A DNA stretch of 64,000 bases from contig JAKZAP010000001.1 of NCBI GenBank assembly GCA_023053575.1, positions 17,810,849 to 17,874,848 on the forward strand, given 5' to 3'. This document shows positions 29,010 through 48,950 of this stretch, piece after piece. Positions within the stretch are counted from its first letter, which is position 1, and the number at the start of each line of letters is the position of its first letter. The notes under the pieces are model-generated. The model worked only from the letters and a program-made list of their open reading frames with translations. It ran no database searches and had not been told where the DNA came from. The stretch is from Branchinecta lynchi. Taxonomy: Eukaryota; Arthropoda; Branchiopoda; Anostraca; Branchinectidae. The position numbers were made by a program, and so were the translations under genes.

Positions 29010-31828
29010 GGAAATAATTCAAGTCGGAAAAGACCGGTTTTTTTTCAGTTGTATTATGGGACATTTTTCAAATGGAAACAATTGGAAACAATTGGGAACG
29101 ATCGTAAATTGAAAAAAAAATTGCGAACGGAAACAGTTGTTTACGATTGTAAATAGTTGTTAACGATTGTAAACAGTTGTTAACGTTCGTATTTTTACGA
29201 CCAAACCAGTAGTTCCAATCGTATTTTTAAGATCGACAACAGTTGTTTACTACTGAAGCCGATTGTTCCAATCGTTATTTTACCATTGGAAACAACTGTT
29301 TCCAGTTGTAATTTTACGACCATTGATAAGCGAAGGACTTGGACTTATCTCCAACTTGACCTTAGGGCTAATGCTTAGTTTTCTGTGATTCAGTTCAGTC
29401 AACGATATCAAGGAGCAACATTTGCAATGTGGCATATACAAACAAATATTTTTTCTTCAGAATTATCGATTAAACGACAGCACTCTAAAATTACCAGTGA
29501 CGCATTATCAGTATAGAGAGGACTTTGGCTGCGAAAGCTACTTTAGAAATATTTTGCGCTTCAAAGAAAAGTGAAAATAATCACGGATGACAGCTCTCTT
29601 CTTCAAGCATTTCCACGTCTTTTACAACTTTCCAGAAAAAAACAGTCGGAAACAGTTGTAAAATTACGATTGGAATTTAAATTTCAGATTCAGCGTTACA
29701 GTTAAACTATCTTGATCGTTTAAAAAAAAAAAAAATTCCCTATTACCGTTGTTAAAACTCAGGTCTGTATTTCACTACATAAAAACAAAACCAACTGTTT
29801 CCGATCGAAAACAATTGAAAAAAATGAAAACGATCGTGTTGAATAGATACGGAAAAAACAAATTGTTTACAGTTGTTAACAATTTCTTACAGTTTTGAAC
29901 AGTTGTTAACAGTTGTTTACATTTGTTTACAACTTAGTTTTCGATCAAAACAACTGAAAACCATCGGTAACTGTTGTTTAAAGACACTTGAAAAAAAACA
30001 ATCGTAAACAGCTGTAAATTTACATTTCAGATTTACCGTTTCAGTTAAACTATTTTGATCGTTCACTACTCAGAAGAATTCAACTTCTCTACTACTGTTG
30101 TTATATATCAGGTCTTGTATCGGGTCTTGTTTCAACTGTTCCGACTGAACACAACTGAAAACGATCGAAAACAACTGAAAACAATCGTAAACAGTTGTTC
30201 AATGACAGTTGGTAAACAAAAAATCGTAAACAGTTTTATTATAAGATTTTAAATTCACTGTTTCTGTTAAACTATTTTAATCGTTCACAACTCAACCAAA
30301 CTCAACCTCCCTACTACCGTTGATAAAAATCAGGTCTTGTTTCAGGACTTACCAACTGTTTTCGACTGAAAACGATCGAAAACAATTGAAACAGATCGAA
30401 AACAACTGAAAACGATCGTAAACAGTTGTAAAAATAACGATTGGAAAAAAATTGTTTAGGATTGGGATTTTAGATTCGCCGTTTCAGTTAAATTATTTTG
30501 ATTGTTTACAACTCAACAAAATTCAACTACCCTACTACGGTTGTTAAAAATCAGGTCTTGTTTCAGGACTTGAAAACCAAAGCAACTGTTTCCGATTGAA
30601 AACAACTGAAAACGATCGAAAAAACTGAATACGATCGTAAACAGTTGTAAAAATTACGATCGGAAACAGTTGTTTCCAGTGGTTTACGATTGAGATTTTA
30701 GATTCGCCGTTTTAGTTAAATTATTTAGATCGTTTAGAACTCAACACTACCGTTGTTAAAGGACACCTGAATGAGGAGTACCAAGTATCATCCCTATCTG
30801 TATGAGTATATGACTTCCGTTATCGTTGCCTGCAGAAAACCCGATCCAAATACGAAATAGCGTTTCCAAGCTATAATTTTTGCTCCATTTTGCATCTGTC
30901 CTTGTTTCAGTACCGAACAATTTAGAAATGAACAAATGTCCCCAATCAACCCTTCTTGTGGAATATTTTTTAACCAGTTAAGCTCAAACGTATATCTAGA
31001 AGAAATTCCAATACGATCGGGCCAGCGCTGTACAAGATTTGAATGAATTGCGTTTTTTGTCTTGTCTGCATGTGCAAACCTCCAGAAAGGAATATCCATA
31101 TTTCGAAAACGTCAAGCTCAGGAGAAGAACACTTTCCGTCGCCATGTCTGTAAATGCATTCTCCATGGTGTGTTCAAGTATGGTTTCATTGTTCAGGTGT
31201 CCTTTAAACATCAGGTCTTGTTTTAGAACTTGAAAACCATGAGAAACTGTTTCCGACTGAAAACAACTGAAAACGATCGGAAAATGACCGAAAACAACTG
31301 AAAACGATCGTAAACGGTTGTAAAATTACGATCGGAAACAGTTGTTTCCAATGGTTTACGATTGGGATTTTAGATTCGCCGTTTCAGTTAAATTATTTTG
31401 ATCTTTTACAGCTCAACAAAATTCAACTTCCCTACTACCGTTGTTAGAAATCAGGTCTTGTTTTAGAACTTGAAAACCAAACCAACTGTTTCCGTTTGAA
31501 AACAACTGAAAACGATCGAAAACAGTTATAAGAATTACGATCGGAATTGTTTCCAATCGCTTCCGACTGGGATTTTAGATTCACGGTTTCAGATAAACTA
31601 TTTTGACCGTTTAGAACTCAATAAAATTCAACTTACCTACTACCGCTGTAAAAATTCAGGTCTTGTTTCAGGACTTGGAAACCAAACCAACTGTTTCCGA
31701 TCAAAAACAACTTAAAACGGTCGAAAACAATTGAAAAGGATCGAAAACAACTGAAAACGATCGTAAACAGTTGATTAATGACACTTGAAAAAAAAAAAAT
31801 CATAAACAGTTTTAACTTTACAATTGGA
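29010..31828. repeat. Satellite with helically phased A-tracts
   Basis: Seven or so ~200-240 bp units marked by CAGGTCTTGTTTCAGGACTTG (about 29757, 30107, 30330, 30548, 31210, 31450, 31657). Inside each are consecutive 10-mers such as GAAAACAACT and GAAAACGATC, so A-tracts repeat every 10 bp, the spacing that bends DNA. CGATCG and CAACTGTT are recurrent palindromic or near-palindromic cores. Confidence 0.8.
30760..31203. mobile_element. TTAA-flanked element in the satellite
   Basis: Perfect 12-bp ends AGGACACCTGAA / TTCAGGTGTCCT flanked by TTAA on both sides (30756-30759 and 31204-31207). Neighbouring satellite units have a single TTAA at the same place (GTTGTTAAAAATCAGG), an internal empty site. 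TTAA duplication is typical of piggyBac and Kolobok elements. It is 444 bp; a 101-codon minus-strand frame inside is unlike any family I recognise. Confidence 0.8.
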
Positions 31829-31920
31829 AACAGTTCAACTGGCTGCAAAGTCAATTTACTTCCATTATTTTGTTGTTGTTCTTTCAACACTGAAGAATAG
31901 CCTTTGATAATGTGATTACT

Positions 31921-32950
31921 GATTGTGTCCTTCTTGGAACATACCGCTTTTCATCATACCTGCATGGTCGAAGTCTCAAAGTTGCTTTGTCGGATATCCT
32001 GAGCAGCGAGTTCCATGTAAAGTGCGGAGTGCCTCAAGGTTCCGTGCTCGGACCTCTGCTATATCTGGTTTATGTTAATTAGCTGGCATCACATATCGGT
32101 GAGGAGGCGCTGACCTCTTTCGCGGACGACACTGCGATGCGATAACAATAATTGGTAGTTGTTTGGTCGAGGTTGTTCAGAAGGCTAACTTAGCACTGAA
32201 ATGTTTACGTAGTTTTACAGTTGGTAGTTCCCTAGCAGTCAACGCTTCTAAAACAAATTATATTACTTTTAGTAGAACAGGTAGGTTACTCAATGATAAC
32301 AATACACAAATGTTCGGAGATTTACCCATTAGACAAGTTTTTGAAATGAGATATTTCGGGTTTTATTTAGATAATAATATTAGTTGGAAAAAGTATTGTA
32401 GTATTATTGGTGCAAAAATGGCTAGGGGGCTAGGAGTTCTAAGACGGGTAAGAAAAACATTTCCATTTCACATTTTAAAAATTATTTATTTTTCCCTTGT
32501 TCACCCTTACATTGATTACAGTTCTGTTCATTGGGCTAGCATTTTTTTTCTAATTATAAAGGATCCAGATTTTGCAAAATAAAAGCATTCGTTTGGTTGC
32601 GGACATAAAAAAGGAGGTTGAATCTAAAACCATTACCAGCTTTTCCCGGTGTAATGTTCTGAACGTTGGTCAGATTCGTGATTACCAGGCATCAATTTTT
32701 GTGTTTCAAAGCGTGAACCGTATATGCCCTGATTATTTCGATGATTTTTTTTCTATGAATCAGGAGAACCACAATTATGATACTAGTAATGCAGAGCTTT
32801 TAATTAATGAAAAAAGAAAAACAGTTAGATCATTTTATATGATTCATAATCTGAGGCCTTCTGTTTGAAATAATCTGCCGGATAGCATTCCAATTCCAAC
32901 TTTCCTCCCCTGATACAACCTGCAAGTGCCATATGAGCTTCTAGCTCTTG
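31921..32950 (+). pseudogene. LINE reverse transcriptase remnant (CR1/Jockey-like)
   Basis: In order: CGVPQGSVLGPLLYLVYVN (motif B region), a stop, SFADDTAM (catalytic YADD-type motif), then ASKTNYITFSR and KMARGLGVLRRVRKTFP followed by LVHPYIDYSSVHWAS (thumb), and a C-terminal part SIRLVADIKK...RKTVRSFYMIHN. At least three frame breaks. Shorter copies of the same 3' half lie at 40866-41428 and 63036-63711. Confidence 0.85.
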
Positions 32951-33229
32951 CTTGAAAATCTATTTTTCTAAAAAATCTATGTTTCGAACAGATTTTAACG
33001 AGGAGACTGTCCCCTTGTTAAAAGACACTGTGGTCCATCACTGGAGCAATGTGGGCATACTAATACGCTGGAGTACACCCTGACGTTTTGTGAACTAAAT
33101 GCCCAGAAACTGAGGATTTGTGTATCACTGTGTATTGGATTTCAAACACAGTTTTTGGCCTTGATTTTTCAAGAGAATCAAAACATCTCTTCTTTTCTTC
33201 TGTCACAAGAACTCAGCATTGCATCACAA
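32951..33229. other. 3' flank of trypsin C
   Basis: Matches the 3' flank of E (60930-61250) in reverse complement, including CATCACTGGAGCAATGTG. No gene. Confidence 0.55.
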
Positions 33230-33243
33230 TTTATTCATTTATT
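33230..33243 (-). terminator. Poly(A) signals of trypsin C
   Basis: Two AATAAA hexamers on the minus strand (33230-33235 and 33238-33243), 27-40 nt past the stop. Confidence 0.75.
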
Positions 33244-33269
33244 TGGGTCCAGTAATTCTTACAAAACAC

Positions 33270-37238
<3,969 letters not shown>

Positions 37239-37330
37239 ATTGACTGATCTCAAACTGTCTTTACTTTGATTTTTATAAAAGGACAGCAAAGTCTTATCGA
37301 CAATCAATCTCAAAATCCGGGAAAGCCTTC
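37239..37330 (-). promoter_or_regulatory. Core promoter of trypsin C
   Basis: TATAAAAA (37270-37277, minus strand), initiator TCAGT (37243-37247), GTCGATAAGAC (37291-37301); leader of 7 nt as in B and E. The order and spacing are the same in all five genes. Confidence 0.7.
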
Positions 37331-38078
37331 CGTAAACAGGCACGGTAAAAACCATAAAGTTGTCATTTGACTCCGGAGATAAAATCTGATCATAACGAAA
37401 GTATACCTGTTTAGCATAGGCTGAAAAAGAGTTTTGGATGGGGATAGGCTTGAACTGCTTCTCCATCCAACGAAGATTGTATCTAACCTCGTTCCCACGG
37501 GTCTTCTTACTACACGTTGCTTCAGCCTGGTTATACTGGGATGAAATGCTGACGGTTCAATTCAAAATATTGCCGTGTGGGGTGCAATTTCCAATTTTCT
37601 CTTGAAACACGTTTAGTATGTATATGTATGTATATTCTTTATAACCCGTTACATTGAAACTGAACAAGAACGGAGTAAATGGAAGAAAAAGAAATAAAGA
37701 ACAAAAAAGAGAAACAACAAAATGTATACTGCACTACAGATAAAGTAAAACACAAATGGCGAGTTAATCAGTGGTCAACCATTGGGCACAAAGTACTGGT
37801 AACCACGGGTGTGCGGCCGTTCCAAGAACTTTCTGGACTAACTTATCTACAGCCTCGTTGGGTTCTACCAGGCTGAATTTTCTTACTAGCTACCTGTTGC
37901 GTGTCCACGGTGGTATTTTTAGCAAATATTTTAGGTAACGAAAATAAAGCGACCTGACTCGAGACTGCTCGGTAGTCGTGAATGGTTTCCAAATTGGAGC
38001 CAGATATGAAACGTGGGGTAGCGCCACAGCGCTGTAGAGTTTGGCGAGCAGACTGCGTGAAAAGTGGACCTTGTTTTT
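37331..38078. other. Upstream flank of trypsin C and unassigned sequence
   Basis: 37331-37600 is the shared trypsin upstream block. 37600-38078 has no recognised gene or repeat apart from short TATGTA runs near 37618. Confidence 0.5.
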
Positions 38079-38112
38079 GGGATCCCAAAACGTAAGTGGA
38101 GGGATACCTATA
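38079..38112 (-). repeat. Isolated end of a GGATCC-palindrome element
   Basis: TTTGGGATCCCAAAACGTAA followed by GTGGAGGGATACCTAT is the end also seen at 57838 and 63712; the rest of the element is missing. Confidence 0.6.
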
Positions 38113-38193
38113 AATATTCTTTGAGCCCAAGCTGACTTTGAAACATTTATTCAAACAATGTTTACACCGGCTACGTCAGCTACGATTCTTCAT

Positions 38194-38237
38194 CAACGAT
38201 ATTTCGGCTCTTCTTAGCAAGGGTCCTCGTCAGGCTG
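38194..38237 (-). ncRNA. Hammerhead-ribozyme-like motif 3
   Basis: Minus strand: CAGC, CTGACGA, stem II with loop GCTAAG, CGAAA, TATC, GTTG. Stem I CAGC/GTTG is kept by a G-U pair. Neighbouring TTATTCAAACAATGTTTACA is the same flank as in the foldback at 20812. Confidence 0.45.
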
Positions 38238-38299
38238 TCAATCCACTGGTTCAACTTCGGGGAAGGAAACAAACCTGTAATCTGTAAATAGATGACAAA

Positions 38300-39085
38300 C
38301 CTGTAATCTGTAAAGCAACAGGTTCGAGGCACTAACCCAAGATGACGAAGACCCCAATACAATATGGAATGACCTAAAGACAGCCACAACTGATGTAGCC
38401 ACCGAAGTACTTGGCTTTGCCTCGGTGAAGAAAGAAGACTGGATTTCCCAGAAAACCGTAGAACCTGTTGAGTTTCGACGGTCGCTTTCTCATGCACCCC
38501 GTCTGCCAAGGCCAAAGCCAGGAAGCAAGTGAAGCAGAGTGCCCGAAGAGACCGTAAGAAACTTTGGGAGAACGTCGCTGTTCAGCTTGAGCAAGATGCA
38601 GGGAACAATGACACAAGAAAACAATATCAGATCGTGAAAGAAGCGACCGGAAAGAAAACCTGTGTATCTGATACCATAAGGGACAACGATGGCTCGACGA
38701 TAAGAGATATACCTGAAAGGGTGGAACGTTGACGAGGTCACTTCATAGAACTCCTCAATCCCACCAGGAATGCTAGAAGTCAGTTGAAAATGCCAAACAC
38801 TGTACCGAAGAAGCCCTACGAAATCAATGTCTCCCCACCGACTGCTGAGGAAATTGTTGAGGCCATCAAAAGCCTTCAGCACCACAAATCCCCAGGTGAA
38901 GATGGTCTTCCTGCCGAAATTTTCAAGGCCTAACCTTGACTTCTCGCAAGCCATCTTCAGCCTTCAGTAACTCCCCCCCCCCCCAAAACGGCTCTCCGAT
39001 CAGTCCTATTCTATGGTGCTGAATCCTGGTCTATAAAAGCAGCACAGGAGCGAGCTGTTGAAACTTTTTCGACGCTTGTTTCGTG
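38300..39085 (+). pseudogene. RTE/CR1-type LINE ORF2 fragment with internal deletion
   Basis: Frames read DDEDPNTIWNDLK and KKEDWISQKT (linker after the endonuclease), then QVKQSARRDRKKLWENVA, WRGHFIELLNP (after a stop) and EIVEAIKSLQHHKSPGEDG (entry to reverse transcriptase). At 38996 the frame resumes with LRSVLFYGAESWSIKAA, which belongs near the RT C-terminus, so the catalytic centre is deleted. A C-run (38967-38981) marks the deletion. Confidence 0.75.
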
Positions 39086-40143
39086 TGTCTTGTAGCCGTC
39101 AATGGACAGCTCTGACAGCGCAGGTAGGAAGCGACAATCTTTTGGCTTGGCTTCGACGATGGCAACAACATCGGGGTCAGCGATTGCGATTAGCATTTTT
39201 GCTTCTTCAAGTTTGTTGAGGAGCGAATCTGCGTTATAGTAAAGGCGCATTCGGTGGTTCTTTGGAGTCCAAGGTTGTTCCCATACATGTGTTATTTCCT
39301 GGGATAGAGCTTCCTGGTTTTGTTGATGGAATTTCTGTTCCTCTGAAAATGTTTGGTTAGGAGTGACTTTGTGCTTTGATATTCATCCATGATCACGTCT
39401 GGCTTGGATTTAGACGACCGTCTCCCACCTTACTTGGTGGCGATCTCGATCGTTTTCTGCGAAAGTTCCTCGAGTGGACGTTGTCAGAAATTCGTGTCTG
39501 GGTTCTGGTAGAGTCTGAACTGCCGGTGGCCAGAAGGAGTGGGCTCGTTGAGCTTCTTGCTCAGTTCGATGCATGTGTCCCCAGAAGTTGTTTATTTGTG
39601 CAATTGGCTGTTGAGCTCTCATGTTCTCTCTGTTGGGAATCATCGTGGTTCCAAAGGGTTCGTTCGTTGGTGAATGTTTGAAGGATATTGCTTTGAGGCG
39701 GAATCGATGCAGGTAGTTTCCTGACCGTCCCAGATGGATATCTAGCAGTGGTGTCGGGAGTATCCGCCCAGGGCTTCTTCTGATATACTGTACGGCGGGT
39801 CAGGGTTTCTGGTTCCACTGACAGTTTTGGTGTGGCTGAGCCGACGAACTCGGCGGAGGATCGCGGTGGAGCCCACGATTTTTTTTTAACTTCGCTGGTT
39901 GGAAGAAAGGTCGAGTTCGCGGCTAACTATAAAATTTCGCGGCTAACCGGCCCTGTCCACACTTTGCGTTGAGTGGGCTGGGCATGCTTTGCAGCTCCAA
40001 GTGGTGGTTTTCTTCCTAGCTGCATGGCTAATTCCAGCGCGTTTCTGGTGAAAAAATGCATTACAGGAACTACAGGTAGTGGTGGCTCCTCCTGAACTCT
40101 GGACACAATCTCCACACACGGGTTTCTTCCGCTTAACAGCCAT
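39011..40143 (-). pseudogene. LINE 5' part: PHD-finger ORF1 and start of the endonuclease
   Basis: Minus strand. 40143 down to 39943 encodes a Cys-rich segment, CGDCVQ ... CSSCNAFFHQK ... WSCKACPA, spaced like a PHD finger, as known in ORF1 of some CR1-group LINEs. Broken proline/threonine-rich frames follow (39818-39410). At 39250-39011 the frame RLYYNADSLLNKLEEA ... DPDVVAIVEAKP matches the start of an AP-type endonuclease of LINE ORF2. The order ORF1 then ORF2 is preserved; the remainder is missing. Confidence 0.6.
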
Positions 40144-40649
40144 CTAACAATCTCAACGGTCGCCCTGACGGTAGGTCACGTGTCCTTCTTGCATGGTAAC
40201 TTCGTTTCCCTTGGCTACTTCTTCATCTAGGTGGGACTCGAGACTCTGGGCAGTCACACAGAAATTCTAAATTTATGGTTATAGCCTAGCGTTGCAACGT
40301 AACGTATACTAAGGCGTGAAACACATTGCTCCAACGTCGGAGTACCGTGTACTTAAGCAATGGAACAGTACCAAGAGGAAAATGTGTTGGATTGAAAAGC
40401 TAAAATAAAACAGAATTTCACGGAGATTCTTCTCCTTGCTCCAGCAATCCAAGTCTCGTTGCAATCCGACGTTGGAGCAATGAGCTCATATGTTAGGGGA
40501 CGCGCTGACGCTGGTGCACTATGCCCAGAAATGAAGGATTCGTGCGGGACTGGATTTTGGATCTCACCCGCGGTTTGTGGCCCAGTTTAATCCACAGAAA
40601 AAAAATATCTCTTCGTTCTCCTCTCAAAGAATTCTGCTTTTTATCAAAG
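40144..40649. other. 3' flank of trypsin D
   Basis: 40480-40650 is related to the 3' flanks of C and E. 40150-40480 contains nothing I can assign. Confidence 0.5.
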
Positions 40650-40655
40650 TTTATT
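40650..40655 (-). terminator. Poly(A) signal of trypsin D
   Basis: AATAAA on the minus strand, 35 nt past the stop codon of D. Confidence 0.7.
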
Positions 40656-40689
40656 CATTCATGTCGATCTGGTGATTGTTACAAAAGAC

Positions 40690-45778
<5,089 letters not shown>

Positions 45779-46015
45779 TCTGACTGATCACAAACTGTCT
45801 TTACGTTGATTTTTATAGATTGACAGGAGGTTCTTATCGACGATTAGTCTCAAAATCCGGGAAAGCCTTCCGTAAACAGGCACGGTAAAAACCATAAATT
45901 ATTTTTTACTCCGAAGATAAAGCCTGACCATAGCGAAAATAAACGGCTCGACCCTCTAAAAAACCTCTATCTAGCAATTAAACAATAGTCACAGATATGG
46001 TGTATTATTTTTATT
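45779..46015 (-). promoter_or_regulatory. Promoter of trypsin D
   Basis: TATA box 45810-45817, initiator TCAGT 45783-45787, GATA-type site TCGATAAGAA 45832-45841, all on the minus strand. The block to 46015 nearly equals the B promoter, ending near GGTGTATTATT. Confidence 0.7.
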
Positions 46016-47214
46016 TTATTTTTTCGGCGGGTAGAACTGTGTCAAAAAGTGGAAATCGCTAATTTTACTGGATACGTGATTTCCGCTTGAAACCGAAGAC
46101 ATGTGTTCTGAAACCGATGACATTTTTTTAAAAATAAGTCGTGTGGAGTTCAATGAAAAAGTAGTATCCAGTAGTAAGTGTTGCCAGTGGATGCTACTAC
46201 TAGCAAACTTGAGTTGAATTGAACAGTATCATAAAACTACACAATCAAAGAATTTGTCATCCGGGACCAAATTCGGCCATGGTTGTGGCAGTTGGAGGGG
46301 AGGGGGGGCTTTCCCATATGCACGAAAATCATATGAATGGGCAGAATGGGATGCAAGTTAGACAGTACCGAACTCATTCTTCGGCGTCCGGACCGGATCC
46401 AGCCACGGCAGGAGGAGGATGAAGCGGGAATCGAAAATTTAAATGTACTCCGATTCGAGTCAAACTTGATGGACGGGAAGAGGAGATGTCAGAGATAAAA
46501 CGCTTATGTGTTCGAGTCGTATTCGGCCAAAGTGTGGGGGGGGGGGGGGGTCTAGGCATGTTTAGGGATCAAACGTGTGGATCTAAACTTGGAAAGTAGA
46601 AAATTCATTTGCCCTAGATGGTCCGAGGCGATGCCATGAATGCTCAGACTCGAGTGAAACTAGATATCCTACTTCTAGGTTTGAACCTAGGGGAGTGAAT
46701 AGGCCATAGGGTATTTTGTGATGGTCTCAGCTAGCCTACTTTCTCGCATCACCCACTCGTAACAAGAGCCATATAACCTTGTAGCTCTTGTTAAACTCAC
46801 GGGACAACTCGTTTGCGCGGAAATCGGACGAAATCGGAAGGCAGAAGGATTTTCTTTTCTGAAGTCGATCGGAGATCCGATACAGAGGTCAACATATTTG
46901 CTGACCCATATATCTTCTTGGTTTTCTCAGCAGAACAATCATAAGCCATCCCGTCACTTTGGCACATTTTCAAGCCGTTGAATATGGATAAATAATATGC
47001 TTACGCGGTTTTCCGAAGACAGGAAATCTACGGAATTGGCTTGGGAAGAGTTAGAGGGGGGGGGGGGGGGGCTGGATCTTGTAGCAGTACTCTTAAGTTC
47101 AGGACAGGTGATCCCATTCGAATCAAATTGTGCATTCTCCGAAAATTCTCCGATTAGTTTGAAATGTATCATGTCTAGAGGTGGTTCCCAAAATCACCAC
47201 GATGTTTTTGCCCA
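46016..47214. repeat. Right-arm copy of 8986-10060 (inverted)
   Basis: Reverse-complement match to the left arm, with G-runs at 46536-46550 and 47056-47071. It lacks the short retroelement present at 8830-8985. No gene recognised. Confidence 0.55.
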
Positions 47215-47400
47215 CTCTCACAATACCCACGCTAAGAATGACCCCGATTAAAATACCCACGGTTCAAAATACCCAAGATCAAAATGCCAACGATTAAAAT
47301 GTCCACGACTCAAAATGCCCACGACTCAAAATGCCCACGACCACGAAATACCGGTGGCATAAAATGCCGACAGTTCAAAGTGGTCAAAGGGGAGGCCAAT
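47215..47400. repeat. Minisatellite before the MULE-like exon
   Basis: Degenerate AAAATGCCCACGAC units (47250-47345), the right-arm partner of 8690-8780. Confidence 0.65.
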
Positions 47401-47410
47401 ATCGTCTTAG

Positions 47411-47758
47411 TTTGAATGCCGACGGCCGAAACTGTTCACAGGGGAGGCCAAAGCCATCCGGGGACAGCGGACAGACGGACGTCGGACGACGAACCACGTT
47501 GAGGCCTGGCACCAAGTCCTAAACAGACGAATTACAGCACGACCACGTTTATTTCAACTTCTGCGAGAAGTTCAGACCATCCAAGACGAGATGGAATCAG
47601 ACTTCCTCCAGATTGGTGCTGGAGCCCGCTTCAGACGAAGGAACCGGAGAATGGTCCGGAAAGACCAGCAGATTCAAGCACTTAAAGAGAAGTTTCAAGG
47701 GGGCTCAGTATCAGTCAGAAGCTTCCTCAAGAAAGCACAGCGCTTTTGCGGCATCTAA
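47411..47758 (+). CDS. MULE/FLYWCH-type transposase C-terminal exon (right arm)
   Basis: Open for 115 codons to TAA 47756-47758, in the frame corresponding to 8298-8639. Contains RTTNHVEAWHQVLNRR, even closer to the RTNNHVExWH signature of Mutator-like transposases than the left copy, then RLFQLLREVQTIQDEME and FRRRNRRMVRKDQ, ending FLKKAQRFCGI. Preceded by TATCGTCTTAG, a plausible splice acceptor, and no start codon, so it is probably a 3' exon. Absence of stops in both arms despite about 10% residue change suggests past constraint. A frame in another phase has a stop here. Confidence 0.55.
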   Translation, partial: FECRRPKLFTGEAKAIRGQRTDGRRTTNHVEAWHQVLNRRITARPRLFQLLREVQTIQDEMESDFLQIGAGARFRRRNRRMVRKDQQIQALKEKFQGGSVSVRSFLKKAQRFCGI

Positions 47759-47935
47759 GCACGACGTAATAGGCTACAAATGTTTCTTGTAAATAATTAT
47801 AAACCAGTGTTATATTTATAATTGAGATTATACAGGTTCCTCAAACGATTATCGTCATTCTGATACTCGGCCTACTCCTCCCGTCACTCAATAACGCCTA
47901 ATTATGGACTGTAAACCTCAAATTTATCCAATTGC

Positions 47936-48100
47936 GGGCATTTTGAGTCGTGGGCATTTTGAGTCGTGGGTATTTTGAGTCGTGGGTATTTTGAGTCGTG
48001 GGCATTTCGAGTCGTGGGCATTTTGAGCCGTGGGCATTTTGAGTTGTTAGCATTTTTAGTGGGCATTTTGAGTCGTGAGTTATGATCGTGGGCATTTTGT
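47936..48100. repeat. Minisatellite, TGGGCATTTTGAGTCG unit
   Basis: About nine 16-17 bp units, partly degenerate. Its left-arm partner (4845-4950) has fewer and is in inverse orientation. Confidence 0.85.
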
Positions 48101-48102
48101 AC

Positions 48103-48950
48103 TGTAATGTAATGTATATTTTTCACCCATCGTGCAGGAAAGAGAAAATGATGGACTATAAAAAAGAAAGAAAGTAGAAAAACACAGAAAAAAGATCAGA
48201 CAACAAAGAAAAACAAAAGGCAGATCACAGAGGAAAAAATCAGACTTATGAATCACAAAATGTCAAAAAACAATCCCTTGCCACTCATGGCCGCTCTTCC
48301 TGCATTTTACTCGTTGACATAGCTCATCGAGCTTTTCAATCGGGTCAACGATACCGTATTTATTGGTCATGTGGGTATTGCGCGTCCAAGGAGGAAGACG
48401 AAGAAGGTATTTTGCGAATTTAAAGTAAATCCGTTTAACTTTTAGTCGGTCCGTCGCATCTAAAGTTTCCGAAAATGGAGCTATATATAAAATATGGGTA
48501 GCGCAACACTATTATATAATTTTGCTAATGGACTTCGGTTTAGATGAAATTGGGTTGAAACAGTTTGACCATAAGACCGACGAATTCTGCTTTCTATGTT
48601 CTCAACAGTCAGTGCCTTAGTCTGTTTTAGCGACTTACCAATCGGAATACCAAGGTACATCAATTTGTCACACGGCTTAACTATAATACCATCTAAAGCT
48701 ACATTAACAACGGATAAATCACTATTATCATTAAAATGCAGCACTTCACATTTTGCTTTATTCATGGACAATCCGATTTCCCGATAATTTTGCGAAATAT
48801 CCTGGAAACAATTCTCAAGGCTAGATATAGTTCTACTTATTTTTAAAACATCATCTGCATATCACAGGATAGATAGGTCTAATCCTTTATGAGTATAACA
48901 CAGTGGAAGGTTTGATTGGGCAGATGTCGTAGCGTTGTTATTTTTTTTAG
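48103..48950 (-). pseudogene. LINE reverse transcriptase fragment
   Basis: On the minus strand: YADDVLKISRT preceded by a stop, then GLSMNKAKCEVLHF, KLMYLGIPIGKS and LAKLYNSVALPIFYI, followed by a 3' region ending TACATTACATTACAG. The left arm is continuous at the equivalent point (about 4845), so this is an insertion in the right arm only. Related to the 13.2-kb LINE (both have YLGIP). A shorter copy lies at 54225-54725. Confidence 0.75.

Larger units (their letters stand above)
19141..31920 (+). mobile_element. Outer Helentron-like copy, repeatedly interrupted
   Basis: Pieces at 19141-19558, 22148-22371, 27513-29010 and 31829-31920 are collinear with copy 2 (50560-52380 and beyond) when the hAT (19559-22147), the second Helentron-like element (22372-27512) and the satellite (29010-31828) are removed. 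Neither terminus is preserved; the left end is gone and the LINE at 31921 cuts the right side. Boundaries are approximate. Confidence 0.5.

Noticed and set aside
30794..31099. 101-codon frame inside the TTAA element as a transposase exon
   Set aside because: No DDE-type residues or family resemblance and only one copy to compare.
29010..31828. CRISPR-like array of regular repeats
   Set aside because: Repeat and spacer are not distinct, units are 200 bp or more and degenerate, and the genome is eukaryotic.
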